DNA of 64,000 bases, taken from assembly GCF_018129685.1 (NCBI RefSeq), contig NZ_JAFCLG010000012.1, positions 90,542 to 154,541 of the forward strand. The letters are read 5' to 3'. This document shows positions 18,340 through 25,881 of the stretch, one piece after another; positions within the stretch are counted from its first letter, which is position 1, and every line of letters begins with the position of its first letter. The position numbers and the translations under genes are program-made. Source of the stretch: Bradyrhizobium manausense. GTDB lineage: Bacteria > Pseudomonadota > Alphaproteobacteria > Rhizobiales > Xanthobacteraceae. The notes below the pieces were generated by a model. The model worked only from the letters and a program-made list of their open reading frames with translations, had not been told where the DNA came from and ran no database searches.

Positions 18340-18442
18340 CTGTCATTGCCCGCGAAAACGGGCAACCCAGTACTCCGCGGCAGTGTTGTTGAATCGAGGG
18401 GCCGCGGCGTACTGGATGCCCCGCCTTCGCGGGGCATGACAG
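18340..18442. repeat. Palindromic intergenic element, family C
   Basis: A 103-bp element: CTGTCATTGCCCGCGAAAAC on the left, CGGGGCATGACAG on the right, with an inner pair CCAGTACTCCGCGG and CCGCGGCGTACTGG. It has the same two-hairpin layout as families A and B but a different sequence. Located between the glp terminator and the convergent Old Yellow Enzyme gene. Confidence 0.75.
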
Positions 18443-18461
18443 CTGTCGTGTGGGACGCTTC

Positions 18462-19562
18462 TTACTCCGCCGGCTCGGCTGCGAGGGTCGGATAGTCCGT
18501 GTAGCCCTTGGCGCCGCCGCCGTAGAACGTGTTCTTGTCCCAGTCGTTCAATGCCGCCCCCTTCTTCAGCCGTTCGACCAGGTCGGGGTTGGAGATGAAC
18601 GGCTTGCCGAAGGCGATCAGGTCGGCCGCGTTCGCATCCAGCACCTTGGTTGCGAGATCGAAATCGTAGCCGTTGTTGGCGATGTAGGCGCCCGAGAAGC
18701 GCTTGCGCAAGGACGCATAGTCGAAGGGTGCGAAGTCGCGCGGGCCGCCGGTGGCGCCTTCGACGACGTGGAGATAAACGAGCCTCAAGGCGCCAAGGCC
18801 GTCGGTGATGTAGTCGAATAGCGCCTGCGGATTGGAATCCACGATGTCGTTGGCGGGCGTCACCGGCGAGATGCGGATGCCGGTCCGGTCGGCGCCGGCC
18901 TCGGCCGCGACGGCCTTGGAGACTTCGAGCATCAGCTTCGCGCGGTTCTCGATCGAGCCGCCATAGGCGTCGGTGCGCTTGTTGGCACCGTCCTTGGCGA
19001 ACTGGTCGAGCAGGTAGCCGTTGGCTCCATGGATCTCGACGCCGTCGAAGCCGGCCTCCAGCGCATTCCTGGCGGCGCGCTTGAAGTCGTCGATGATCCC
19101 GGGAATTTCGGACAGCTCGAGCGCGCGCGGCTCGGAGACGTCGGCGAAGGTGCCGTTGACGAAGGTCTTGCCCTTGGCGCGGATCGCGCTCGGCGCCACC
19201 GGCGCCGCGCCGCCCGCCTGCAGGTCGACATGCGAGATGCGGCCGACATGCCAGAGCTGGATGAAGATCTTGCCGCCGCGCTCATGCACCTTGTCGGTGA
19301 CCTTGCGCCAGCCGGCGACCTGGTCCTTCGAATAGATGCCGGGGGTGTCCTGGTAGCCCTGGCCCTGCTGCGAGACCTGGCTCGCTTCGGTGATCAGGAG
19401 GCCCGCGGATGCGCGCTGGCCGTAATACTCGGCGGCGAGCGGCGAGGGGACGAAGGTGCCGGGCGCGGCGCGGTTGCGCGTCAGCGGCGCCATCACCAGG
19501 CGGTTGGCCAGCGTGATCGGGCCGAGTTTGTAGGTCTCAAACAATTTGGTCGAACGGCTCAT
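18462..19562 (-). CDS. Old Yellow Enzyme-type alkene reductase (NADH:flavin oxidoreductase)
   Basis: 366-aa FMN TIM-barrel enzyme. Family landmarks: LANRLVMAPLTRNRA near the N-terminus, QLWHVGRISH, the substrate-binding HGAN pair (His and Asn) in EIHGANGYLLDQF, YGGSIENRAKLMLEV, and a C-terminal phosphate-binding segment. Reduces activated C=C bonds or nitro compounds with NAD(P)H, as in NemA/XenB-type enzymes; physiological substrate unknown. ATG 19562 begins MSRSTKLFETYKLG, the usual OYE start; longer versions are unlikely. Confidence 0.92.
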   Translation of the reverse strand: MSRSTKLFETYKLGPITLANRLVMAPLTRNRAAPGTFVPSPLAAEYYGQRASAGLLITEASQVSQQGQGYQDTPGIYSKDQVAGWRKVTDKVHERGGKIFIQLWHVGRISHVDLQAGGAAPVAPSAIRAKGKTFVNGTFADVSEPRALELSEIPGIIDDFKRAARNALEAGFDGVEIHGANGYLLDQFAKDGANKRTDAYGGSIENRAKLMLEVSKAVAAEAGADRTGIRISPVTPANDIVDSNPQALFDYITDGLGALRLVYLHVVEGATGGPRDFAPFDYASLRKRFSGAYIANNGYDFDLATKVLDANAADLIAFGKPFISNPDLVERLKKGAALNDWDKNTFYGGGAKGYTDYPTLAAEPAE

Positions 19563-19756
19563 TGGGGTGCTTCCAGGGGTTAAGAGGTCTGGAACACTTG
19601 TGCATTGCGGCATCAGGCGCAAGGGATGAGCCATTCGGAAAGTGCAGGCGAGCTGCGCGGAAGGCTCCGCGCAGCATGATTCATGCGCATTTTCGGCCAC
19701 GACAGCGAAATTCCGCTGCCGTGGCCGTGCGATTGCGCAAATCAGCTCACGTCAGA

Positions 19757-20260
19757 TCAGTTGACGCCGAGGAAATCGCGCTTGCCGATCTCGACGCCGT
19801 TATGACGCAGGATCCCGTGCGCGGTGGCCGCATGGAAATAGAAGTTCGGCAACGACGCCGAGCTGAAGAATTGCTGGCCCTTCAGGGTCATGGTCCGGTC
19901 GGGACCGACGGGGAAAGTGACGTCCTTGCCGTCGGCGCCCTCGAACTGTTCCGGCTTGAACGATTTGACGATGTCGATGGTCTTCGCGAGCCGCTGCTTC
20001 AAGTCGGCGAAGCTGGTTTCGGTGTCCGGCATCGCCGGCACCTCGCTATGGGTCAGCCGGGCGCAGCCCTTGGCGGCGAAATCGCTGACGAGCTGGATCT
20101 GCTTCGACAGCGGCAGCATGTCCGGGAAGAGGCGCGATCCGAGCAGCACGCTCGGGTCGATCTTTTTGGCCGCGCAATGCGCCTCGGCTTTGGTGAGCAG
20201 GCCGGTCAGGCTGTTCAGCATTTGCAGGTAGGCGGGAACGACGGCGTCGTAAAAGGACAT
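19757..20260 (-). CDS. DUF1993-family protein
   Basis: 167-aa protein that fits the DUF1993 family (four-helix DinB-like fold): MSFYDAVVPAYLQMLNSL at the N-terminus, LVSDFAAKGCARLTHSEVPA in the middle, and a C-terminal helix with YFHAATAHGILRHNGVEIGK. Function is unknown; related folds bind metal through His residues, and His residues are present in the last helix. Same strand as the transglycosylase and OYE genes, but with gaps of 110 and 194 bp, so cotranscription is uncertain. Confidence 0.85.
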   Translation of the reverse strand: MSFYDAVVPAYLQMLNSLTGLLTKAEAHCAAKKIDPSVLLGSRLFPDMLPLSKQIQLVSDFAAKGCARLTHSEVPAMPDTETSFADLKQRLAKTIDIVKSFKPEQFEGADGKDVTFPVGPDRTMTLKGQQFFSSASLPNFYFHAATAHGILRHNGVEIGKRDFLGVN

Positions 20261-20370
20261 GTGTTGCTCGCTTCAAAAGGTGGGAGATTTCAGGAGAAAA
20301 CCTGAGCCACTCACATGGGAGCCTCATGAAACAATACAATCGCGAAAGTGGCTTGTGCGGTGCGAAAATT

Positions 20371-21675
20371 CTATCGCACCGTCGTCGCCGGCGGTTGGGC
20401 CTGCGCCGTACCGCCGCGCATGCGGGCCAAAAGCTCGGCGGTTGGCCAGGAATCCGCCGGCAGGCCGTATTTGAGCTGCATCGCCTTCACGGCCGCGCGA
20501 CTCTGCTGGCCCAGCACACCGTCGACCTTGCCGACATTGAAGCCGGCGCGGACCAGCAATTGCTGCAATTCCTTGATCTCGTTGAACGGCAATTGCGCGA
20601 CTTGCCCGGCAGGCTTGCGCATCGGCGCCGCCCCGGCAATGCGGGAGGCGAGGTAGCCCGCGGTGGTCGAATAGATCAGCGAGTTGTTCCACTCGGTGTA
20701 GGCAGCGAAATTCGCATAGGCCATGAAGGCCGGCCCAAAGCGTCCCATCGGCAGCAGCACGGACGCCGCGAGATTGTCATTCGGCAGCGGACGGCCATCG
20801 GGGTAGGTGACGCCGAACTGAGCCCATTTCGAGCGCGGCAGCTGCACGCTGAGATCGGTCTGGTCCCAGGGCAGGTTCGAGGGCACCTTGATCTCCTCCA
20901 GCCACGGCTCGCCGCGCCGCCACTTCAAGCCATTGGCGATGTAGTTCGCGGTCGAGCCGATCACGTCGGGCGCCGAGCGCAAGAGGTCGCGCCGTCCGTC
21001 GCCGTCATAGTCGACGGCATAGTTGACGTAATGCGTCGGCAGGAACTGGGTCTGGCCGAGCTCGCCGGCCCAGGAGCCGATCATCTCGTCGGGCGTGAGA
21101 TCGCCGCGATCGATCACTTTCAGCGCGGCGATGGTCTCGCCCACGAACATCTCCGAACGCCGGCAGTCATAGGCCAGCGACACCAGCGATTTCAGCGTCG
21201 GCAGATTGCCCATGTTGGCGCCGAAATCGCTCTCCAGGCCCCAGAAAGCCGCGATCACCGCCGGCGGCACGCCATATTCCTTTTCGGCGCGCGCAAAGGC
21301 CGCGGCGTATTGCTTGATGTGCTGCTGGCCGTTCTGCATCCGATAGGGCGCCGCCATGCGGCCGGCGAATTCGGTGAAGAGCTGTCCGAACACGCGCTGG
21401 CCGCGGTCGCGGTTGACGATGCCCTGGTCGTAGACGAGGTAGGGCCCGGCTTCCGACAGCGCATGCTGCGACACGCCGGCAGCCACCGCCTGCTGTTTCA
21501 CGTCGGCGAGGAAGCGGTCGAAGCTCGCTCCGTTGTGGCACGATGCGGCACGCGGCGAGGGCGCGGTGGCCTTCGGAGCGGCGGGCCTTGCTGGCGGCGG
21601 CGCGAACTGGGCGGCGGCGGGAACAGAGAGCGCGGCGAGGGCAACGGCCGCGATCGTCAATCGGGTCTGACGCAT
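20371..21675 (-). CDS. MltB-type lytic murein transglycosylase with peptidoglycan-binding domain
   Basis: 434-aa secreted enzyme that cleaves the glycan strand of peptidoglycan with formation of 1,6-anhydroMurNAc. The N-terminus (MRQTRLTIAAVALAALSVPA) is a signal peptide followed by a Pro/Ala-rich linker. The SLT_2 catalytic domain holds the acid Glu in AFWGLESDFGANMGN and later GELGQTQFLPTHYVNYAVD; the C-terminal ~60 residues form a PG_binding_1 domain (LQQLLVRAGFNVGKVDGVLG). ATG 21675 is chosen because it begins the signal peptide; upstream in-frame sequence is not protein-like. Confidence 0.92.
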   Translation of the reverse strand: MRQTRLTIAAVALAALSVPAAAQFAPPPARPAAPKATAPSPRAASCHNGASFDRFLADVKQQAVAAGVSQHALSEAGPYLVYDQGIVNRDRGQRVFGQLFTEFAGRMAAPYRMQNGQQHIKQYAAAFARAEKEYGVPPAVIAAFWGLESDFGANMGNLPTLKSLVSLAYDCRRSEMFVGETIAALKVIDRGDLTPDEMIGSWAGELGQTQFLPTHYVNYAVDYDGDGRRDLLRSAPDVIGSTANYIANGLKWRRGEPWLEEIKVPSNLPWDQTDLSVQLPRSKWAQFGVTYPDGRPLPNDNLAASVLLPMGRFGPAFMAYANFAAYTEWNNSLIYSTTAGYLASRIAGAAPMRKPAGQVAQLPFNEIKELQQLLVRAGFNVGKVDGVLGQQSRAAVKAMQLKYGLPADSWPTAELLARMRGGTAQAQPPATTVR

Positions 21676-21884
21676 GAGGTTTCCGGAAGGGGGAGACGCT
21701 TGGATTCTTGGCGAAAGTTCTTGGCGAAATTTCTCGGCGAACTTTAATGGAATGACCAAGCTCAAGCCAGTGCCGCGGCTCCGCGACGCACCCTGAAACC
21801 TTGCGCTCCGGCCGGAGGCATTCCTACCTGAGGTGTGCCGGCTTGCAGCGCCTCCAGGGCCCATGGCCGGCTTTGGAGACGGCC

Positions 21885-22817
21885 ATGAACTATCTGCGTA
21901 CCGCAATGCTTCTCGCAGGCCTCACCGCCCTGTTCATGGGCGTGGGCTATCTGATCGGCGGCGCCGCCGGCGCGATGATCGCGCTTGTCATTGCGGCCGC
22001 GACCAATCTCTTCACCTACTGGAACTCGGACCGCATGGTGCTGTCGATGTACGGCGCCCACGAGGTCGACCGTGCAAGCGCGCCGGAGCTGGTCGGCCTC
22101 GTTGCCGAGCTTGCTGGCCGCGCCGGCTTGCCGATGCCGCGCGTGTTCCTGATGGACGAGCCGCAACCGAATGCATTCGCGACCGGGCGCAATCCCGAGA
22201 ATGCCGCCGTTGCCGTCACCACCGGCCTGATGCGCCAGCTCAGCCGTGAGGAGCTCGCCGGCGTCATCGCGCACGAGCTTGCGCATATCAAGCATCACGA
22301 TACGCTCCTCATGACCATCACCGCGACCATCGCCGGCGCCATCTCGATGCTGGCGCAGTTCGGAATGTTCTTCGGCGGCAACCGCGACAACAACGGGCCC
22401 GGCATTGTCGGCTCGATCCTGATGATGATCCTGGCGCCGCTCGGTGCCATGCTGGTGCAGATGGCGATCAGCCGCACCCGCGAATATGCCGCTGACAATC
22501 TTGGCGCGCGTCTCGTCGGCCAGCCGATGTGGCTCGCCTCCGCGCTCGTCAAGATCGAGAGCGCGGCGCATCAGGTGCCGAATGTCGAGGCCGAGCGCAA
22601 TCCCGCGACCGCGCACATGTTCATCATCAACCCGCTGTCGGGCCATGGCGTCGACAATCTCTTCGCCACCCATCCCTCGACGCAAAACCGTATCGCGGCG
22701 CTCCGGCAACTCTCGGCTGAGCTCAGTGCTCATGCGGCGCCGTCAGTTGGTGCGAACGAGAACTATCCGCCGCGCGGCCCGTGGGGCCGATCATCCTCGC
22801 GCGGACCGTGGGGATGA
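21885..22817 (+). CDS. htpX: Membrane zinc metalloprotease HtpX
   Basis: 310-aa M48B peptidase acting in inner-membrane protein quality control. Two N-terminal hydrophobic segments (MNYLRTAMLLAGLTALFMGV onward) precede the zinc motif HELAHIKHHD; the third ligand Glu is in RTREYAADNLGARL. Two further hydrophobic segments follow the zinc motif. The tail ends in Trp-Gly-rich repeats (GPWGRSS, GPWG), a feature seen in some alphaproteobacterial HtpX. Often heat-shock regulated; no sigma-32 promoter could be identified here. Confidence 0.95.
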   Translation: MNYLRTAMLLAGLTALFMGVGYLIGGAAGAMIALVIAAATNLFTYWNSDRMVLSMYGAHEVDRASAPELVGLVAELAGRAGLPMPRVFLMDEPQPNAFATGRNPENAAVAVTTGLMRQLSREELAGVIAHELAHIKHHDTLLMTITATIAGAISMLAQFGMFFGGNRDNNGPGIVGSILMMILAPLGAMLVQMAISRTREYAADNLGARLVGQPMWLASALVKIESAAHQVPNVEAERNPATAHMFIINPLSGHGVDNLFATHPSTQNRIAALRQLSAELSAHAAPSVGANENYPPRGPWGRSSSRGPWG

Positions 22818-23070
22818 GCTCGCGCGCCGCGCGGACGCATTCTGCCAGCGTTGCAATTCAAGCGAGATTTTTCATTCAACGTCGCATTGCCGCCGCCTGA
22901 CAAAATCACGTCAGGGTGCGGTTGCTGCTGCGCACTATCCGAAATGTTAACTTGCGCTTTGCGGACTGTTGCGCCAGATCAATGCTTGCTCGCCTTGGCT
23001 GGGGGAGCAATGACATTCGAAATGCTCGCCGAGTGGCAGACTTTGCATATGCAGATCGCCGGAGGTTCGC

Positions 23071-23250
23071 ATGGTACCGTTGCAAATCGAGCATGTGGTC
23101 AAACGCGATATTGCACCGCGTGAAGGCCTTGCAGAACGAATGGAAGGCGCACTGCTGCTGACCTCACTGGCCTCGGTGACGGTTGTCTGGTGCTATCTGC
23201 TTGGCCTGGTGGTCTGGAAGTGCTGCATCTGGATCCTCGACCTCGCGTAG
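23071..23250 (+). CDS. Small single-span membrane protein (59 aa)
   Basis: Not recognised. A 59-codon frame begins MVPLQIEHVVKRDIAPREGL, has a strong ribosome site (GGAGG, 5 bases before ATG) and a membrane helix formed by LLLTSLASVTVVWCYLLGLV, with a short Trp/Cys-rich end (WKCCIWILDLA). The basic/acidic N-terminus and the helix suggest an inner-membrane microprotein. Support comes from the ribosome site, topology and reading-frame integrity; there is no family evidence. Confidence 0.55.
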   Translation: MVPLQIEHVVKRDIAPREGLAERMEGALLLTSLASVTVVWCYLLGLVVWKCCIWILDLA

Positions 23251-23415
23251 TTCCGCAAGGGCAGGCCTTGAGCACGCTGCCATGCGCAAGGCGCGGATTA
23301 TGCAGGCATTGTGATCTGGCGCACAGAGCGGCGCGCCGGCCGGTGCTATGACCTGACCGAGAATGTTCCTTCGAAAGGGGATGCGTGGCCGGCCCTCTGC
23401 CTGCCGCCGTCGAAG

Positions 23416-24057
23416 ATGACCAGAGCTGCCGTGCCATTGTTGATCGTCCTGGGCGTGGTCATCGGCCTGTCCACGCACACGGTCGTGAATTGCGGTGATG
23501 AGGACGAGCCCGACATCTGCTCGGCCGTGATCGGCTTCTCGCCGCTTCGCGGTTCCCTGATCGCGTTCGCCTATGAAGGGCGCGGGCGGATCGCGCTGCG
23601 TCATGGCGACAACAGCCGGGCGATCGCCGACTTCAGCGAGGCCATCCATCTCAATCCCAACCGCGCTTCGCTCTTTCGCGACCGCGCGCAGGCCTACCGG
23701 CAGAACGGTGATCTCGCCCTTGCCATCGCCGACTACGACGAGGCGATCGCGCTTGATCCCAAGCCCGCCGTGCCCTATCGCGAGCGCGGCCTTGCGCTTG
23801 TTGCCAAGGGCGATCTCGATCGCGCAATCCTGAGCTACAGCACAGCCGTGCGCCTCGACCCCACGGACGCACAGGCCCGCCTCGACCGCGGCCTCGCCTT
23901 CCTCGCCCGCGGCCAGGCCAATGACGCCCGCGCCGATTTCGAAGCCGCGCTCGCGCTGCCCCCCGGCAGGGACGCGAAGACGCGCGACGCCGCACGCGCC
24001 AAGCTGGCTGAGCTCACGCAGACGGAGCCGACCCGGGTCTTGACCCCGCAGCGGTGA
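23416..24057 (+). CDS. TPR-repeat protein with N-terminal membrane anchor
   Basis: 213-aa protein. Residues ~3-22 (RAAVPLLIVLGVVIGLSTH) form a signal anchor or uncleaved signal peptide. Then at least three tetratricopeptide repeats: GDNSRAIADFSEAIHLNPN, GDLALAIADYDEAIALDPK and GDLDRAILSYSTAVRLDPT, plus a fourth degenerate unit ending FEAALALPPG. TPRs mediate protein binding, probably in the periplasm here; no partner can be named. The ATG at 23416 is favoured because it precedes the hydrophobic segment directly. Confidence 0.85.
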   Translation: MTRAAVPLLIVLGVVIGLSTHTVVNCGDEDEPDICSAVIGFSPLRGSLIAFAYEGRGRIALRHGDNSRAIADFSEAIHLNPNRASLFRDRAQAYRQNGDLALAIADYDEAIALDPKPAVPYRERGLALVAKGDLDRAILSYSTAVRLDPTDAQARLDRGLAFLARGQANDARADFEAALALPPGRDAKTRDAARAKLAELTQTEPTRVLTPQR

Positions 24058-24087
24058 GCGGTCGTCCTTTCGCCGAAGGAAGGGGGC

Positions 24088-24441
24088 CTACTTCGCTTTC
24101 TTGGCTTTGGCCTTCTTCGCGTTTGCGGCCTTCTTCGCCGGCTTCTCCTTCGCCGGCTTTTCCGCTTTCACCTCGGCAGGCGCGCTGGCGGCCAGCCGCA
24201 TGGCGCGGGCGTAGCTGTCGGCGACGTTGTCCGCGGACATCTGCAGGCGCCGTGCGGCGGCGGTGGCCTGTTCGATGGTGGCCTTGGCCATCATCTTGAA
24301 ACGGGCGCCGGTCTCCTTGCTCTTGGCCTTGGCGGCAAGGCCGCTGAAGCGATCCCGGCGCTCCTTGGCGCGGGTCATCAGGCCCGTCTGCAGCTGTCTG
24401 GCCAGTTGCCGGATCACGACATCCAGGTCGGCGTCCGCCAT
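24088..24441 (-). CDS. Lys/Ala-rich tailed protein, histone H1-like C-terminus
   Basis: 117-aa protein. Residues 1-85 are predicted helical (MADADLDVVIRQLARQLQTG and ATIEQATAAARRLQMSADNV); the last ~30 residues are almost only Lys, Ala, Pro and Glu in AKKAxxKK-type repeats, as in bacterial H1-like nucleoid proteins. The helical half is also compatible with a phasin-like or ribosome-associated protein. No cysteine, no signal peptide. DNA binding through the tail is an inference from composition. Confidence 0.75.
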   Translation of the reverse strand: MADADLDVVIRQLARQLQTGLMTRAKERRDRFSGLAAKAKSKETGARFKMMAKATIEQATAAARRLQMSADNVADSYARAMRLAASAPAEVKAEKPAKEKPAKKAANAKKAKAKKAK

Positions 24442-24546
24442 GTCTTCTATCCCCTTCGAAACGGTCCCAATCGATGCGGCGGGACTATGCAGATCGGGCC
24501 CCTGCTTGGCAATTGCCGCAGGTGAGTCATCCGCAGCTTCCGGTTA

Positions 24547-24579
24547 CCAAAACAGAAAAGCCGCGCATTTCGCGCGGCT
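24547..24579 (-). terminator. Rho-independent terminator after the HExxH protein gene
   Basis: On the minus strand AGCCGCGC, loop GAAAT, GCGCGGCT (24579 down to 24559) is followed by TTTCTGTTTT. It lies 38 bp beyond the stop of the gene ending at 24618. Confidence 0.85.
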
Positions 24580-24617
24580 CTTGGCATTCGCTTGGCGCGA
24601 AGGGCGCCGTGTCGGGC

Positions 24618-25430
24618 TCACTTCAACGAGGCGACCGGTCCGCTCGAATTTGCTGCCGGATCGGGGTCGAAGCCGAATATGCCGACCAGATACTTGTAAT
24701 AGTCCGGCATCTTTTCCTTGAGCGCTTCGCGGGTCTTCGGATCCTGTATGTCGCTCTTTCCGGCCAGGAAGATGCTGGCGGTCACGGCAAAGAACTCCAT
24801 CTGGTTCTTCATCGCATAGGCCTCCTTGGGCAGGAGATCCTTGCTCTTGGCAAGGGCGTAATAGATGATCACGCCCTTGTTGGCGTAGCCGTCCGGCAAC
24901 AGCCGCGCGTGATAGGCGTGCATCATCTCGTGGAGCAGCACGGCCTCCTTCTCGTAGCGCATCATGTCCGGGCGGACCATGATCACGCCGAGCCCGGAAT
25001 CGACGGCGAGGTCGACGGCATTCGGATTGGTCCAGCGCTGGCTGTCGTGGTCCCACACCGTCAGCGTGCGCGGCGTGGTGCGCTGGATGTCCGGGGTGAC
25101 CCGGCCGTAGCACGCGGTCGCGGCGCCTTCGTCGAGGCAGGCCATCTCGCTTGCGATGATCGGAACGGTGCGGAAGAAGCGCATCACGCGCGGCGAGAGG
25201 CCCGCGGCCTCCACGACGTCGATCTGGCGCTTGAGATTGTCGGTGAGCTTGTCGAGGTCCTTGCGATCGGTTGCCTCCGAGACGTCGAACATGTAGCCGC
25301 GATAGCTCTGGAAGCCGGGCGGCAGCGATTTTGCCGCGTCAGCCGACGCGACGTCGAGCGAGCCGGCGTTGGACGGATTGGCGAACAGCGCGCCGACGAT
25401 GGTCGCGGTCAGCAGCAACGCAATGCGCAT
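24618..25430 (-). CDS. Secreted HExxH protein, possible M34/ATLF-like metallopeptidase
   Basis: 270-aa protein with a Sec signal (MRIALLLTATIVGALFANPS, cleavage likely after NAG or SNA). The zinc-binding motif is HEMMHAYH in AVLLHEMMHAYHARLL; about 45 residues later NQMEFFAVTASIFL supplies a Glu in an EFFA context. That HExxH plus ExFA layout is shared with the M34/ATLF-like peptidases (anthrax lethal factor C-terminus, Pro-Pro endopeptidases). Catalytic residues look complete. An in-frame ATG at 25457 is less likely because it would bury the signal peptide. Target unknown; exported single gene with its own terminator. Confidence 0.7.
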   Translation of the reverse strand: MRIALLLTATIVGALFANPSNAGSLDVASADAAKSLPPGFQSYRGYMFDVSEATDRKDLDKLTDNLKRQIDVVEAAGLSPRVMRFFRTVPIIASEMACLDEGAATACYGRVTPDIQRTTPRTLTVWDHDSQRWTNPNAVDLAVDSGLGVIMVRPDMMRYEKEAVLLHEMMHAYHARLLPDGYANKGVIIYYALAKSKDLLPKEAYAMKNQMEFFAVTASIFLAGKSDIQDPKTREALKEKMPDYYKYLVGIFGFDPDPAANSSGPVASLK

Positions 25431-25592
25431 GATGAACCCCCTGATGTCACTTCGCACGGCAGGATAGGCTGCCGTTGTTTGCGAAACGTGAGTGGGGCGA
25501 GGCTAAGGCGCCGATGTTGAGGCGTGCTTAATCGTTGGTTGCAGTTCGCGCGAGCGGATTAGCGGCAGGTTAACCATGGCGGTGACGACGAA

Positions 25593-25615
25593 AGGCCGCG
25601 CGGGCGGCGCGGCCT
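25593..25615 (-). terminator. GC-rich hairpin, weak terminator candidate
   Basis: Perfect 9-bp stem AGGCCGCGC / GCGCGGCCT with a 5-base loop; on the minus strand it is followed by TTCGTCG, only a weak T tract. It lies 20 bp past the stop of the gene remnant at 25635-25796, for which it was probably the terminator. Confidence 0.5.
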
Positions 25616-25634
25616 CGCGCCGTGGCCCGTCATC

Positions 25635-25796
25635 TCAGTAGTCGTAGCCGGGATGGCCTGGATAGTACTGACGGTTGCAGGCCCTGCGGCCGCGGTCATA
25701 GGCGGCGTTATCGCCGTGAGCGAGCGCGCTGACATATTTCAGGCAGCGAACGTAGTTGTCATTGCCGAGCCAGTCGAGGCCGTTGGCCGAAGCCAA
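25635..25796 (-). pseudogene. 3' remnant of a small secreted-type protein gene
   Basis: A frame of 53 codons ending in TGA reads like the C-terminal part of a small exported protein (LGNDNYVRCLKYVSALAHGD, then YDRGRRACNRQYY and a Gly/Tyr/His end). There is no ATG or GTG: the only possible start is TTG at 25796, without ribosome site, and an in-frame TAG lies four codons further upstream. Immediately beyond is a hairpin element (25812-25831), so the 5' half of the gene seems to have been lost or displaced. A short intact protein from the TTG cannot be excluded. Confidence 0.55.
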
Positions 25797-25811
25797 GGCC
25801 GGTGGCTATGG

Positions 25812-25831
25812 GTCCTGGCCTTCGCCAGGAC
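25812..25831. repeat. Short palindromic element (GTCCTGGC-CTTC-GCCAGGAC)
   Basis: Perfect 8-bp stem with loop CTTC, flanked by ATGG and GACG. It sits between the gene remnant at 25635 and the ScfR-type gene, and looks like half of a dispersed intergenic repeat of the same general kind as families A-C. Confidence 0.6.
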
Positions 25832-25881
25832 GACGGTGAATCTGTGGCGTGCGCCTTCCGCCAAGCGCACAGCCGCCGCCC

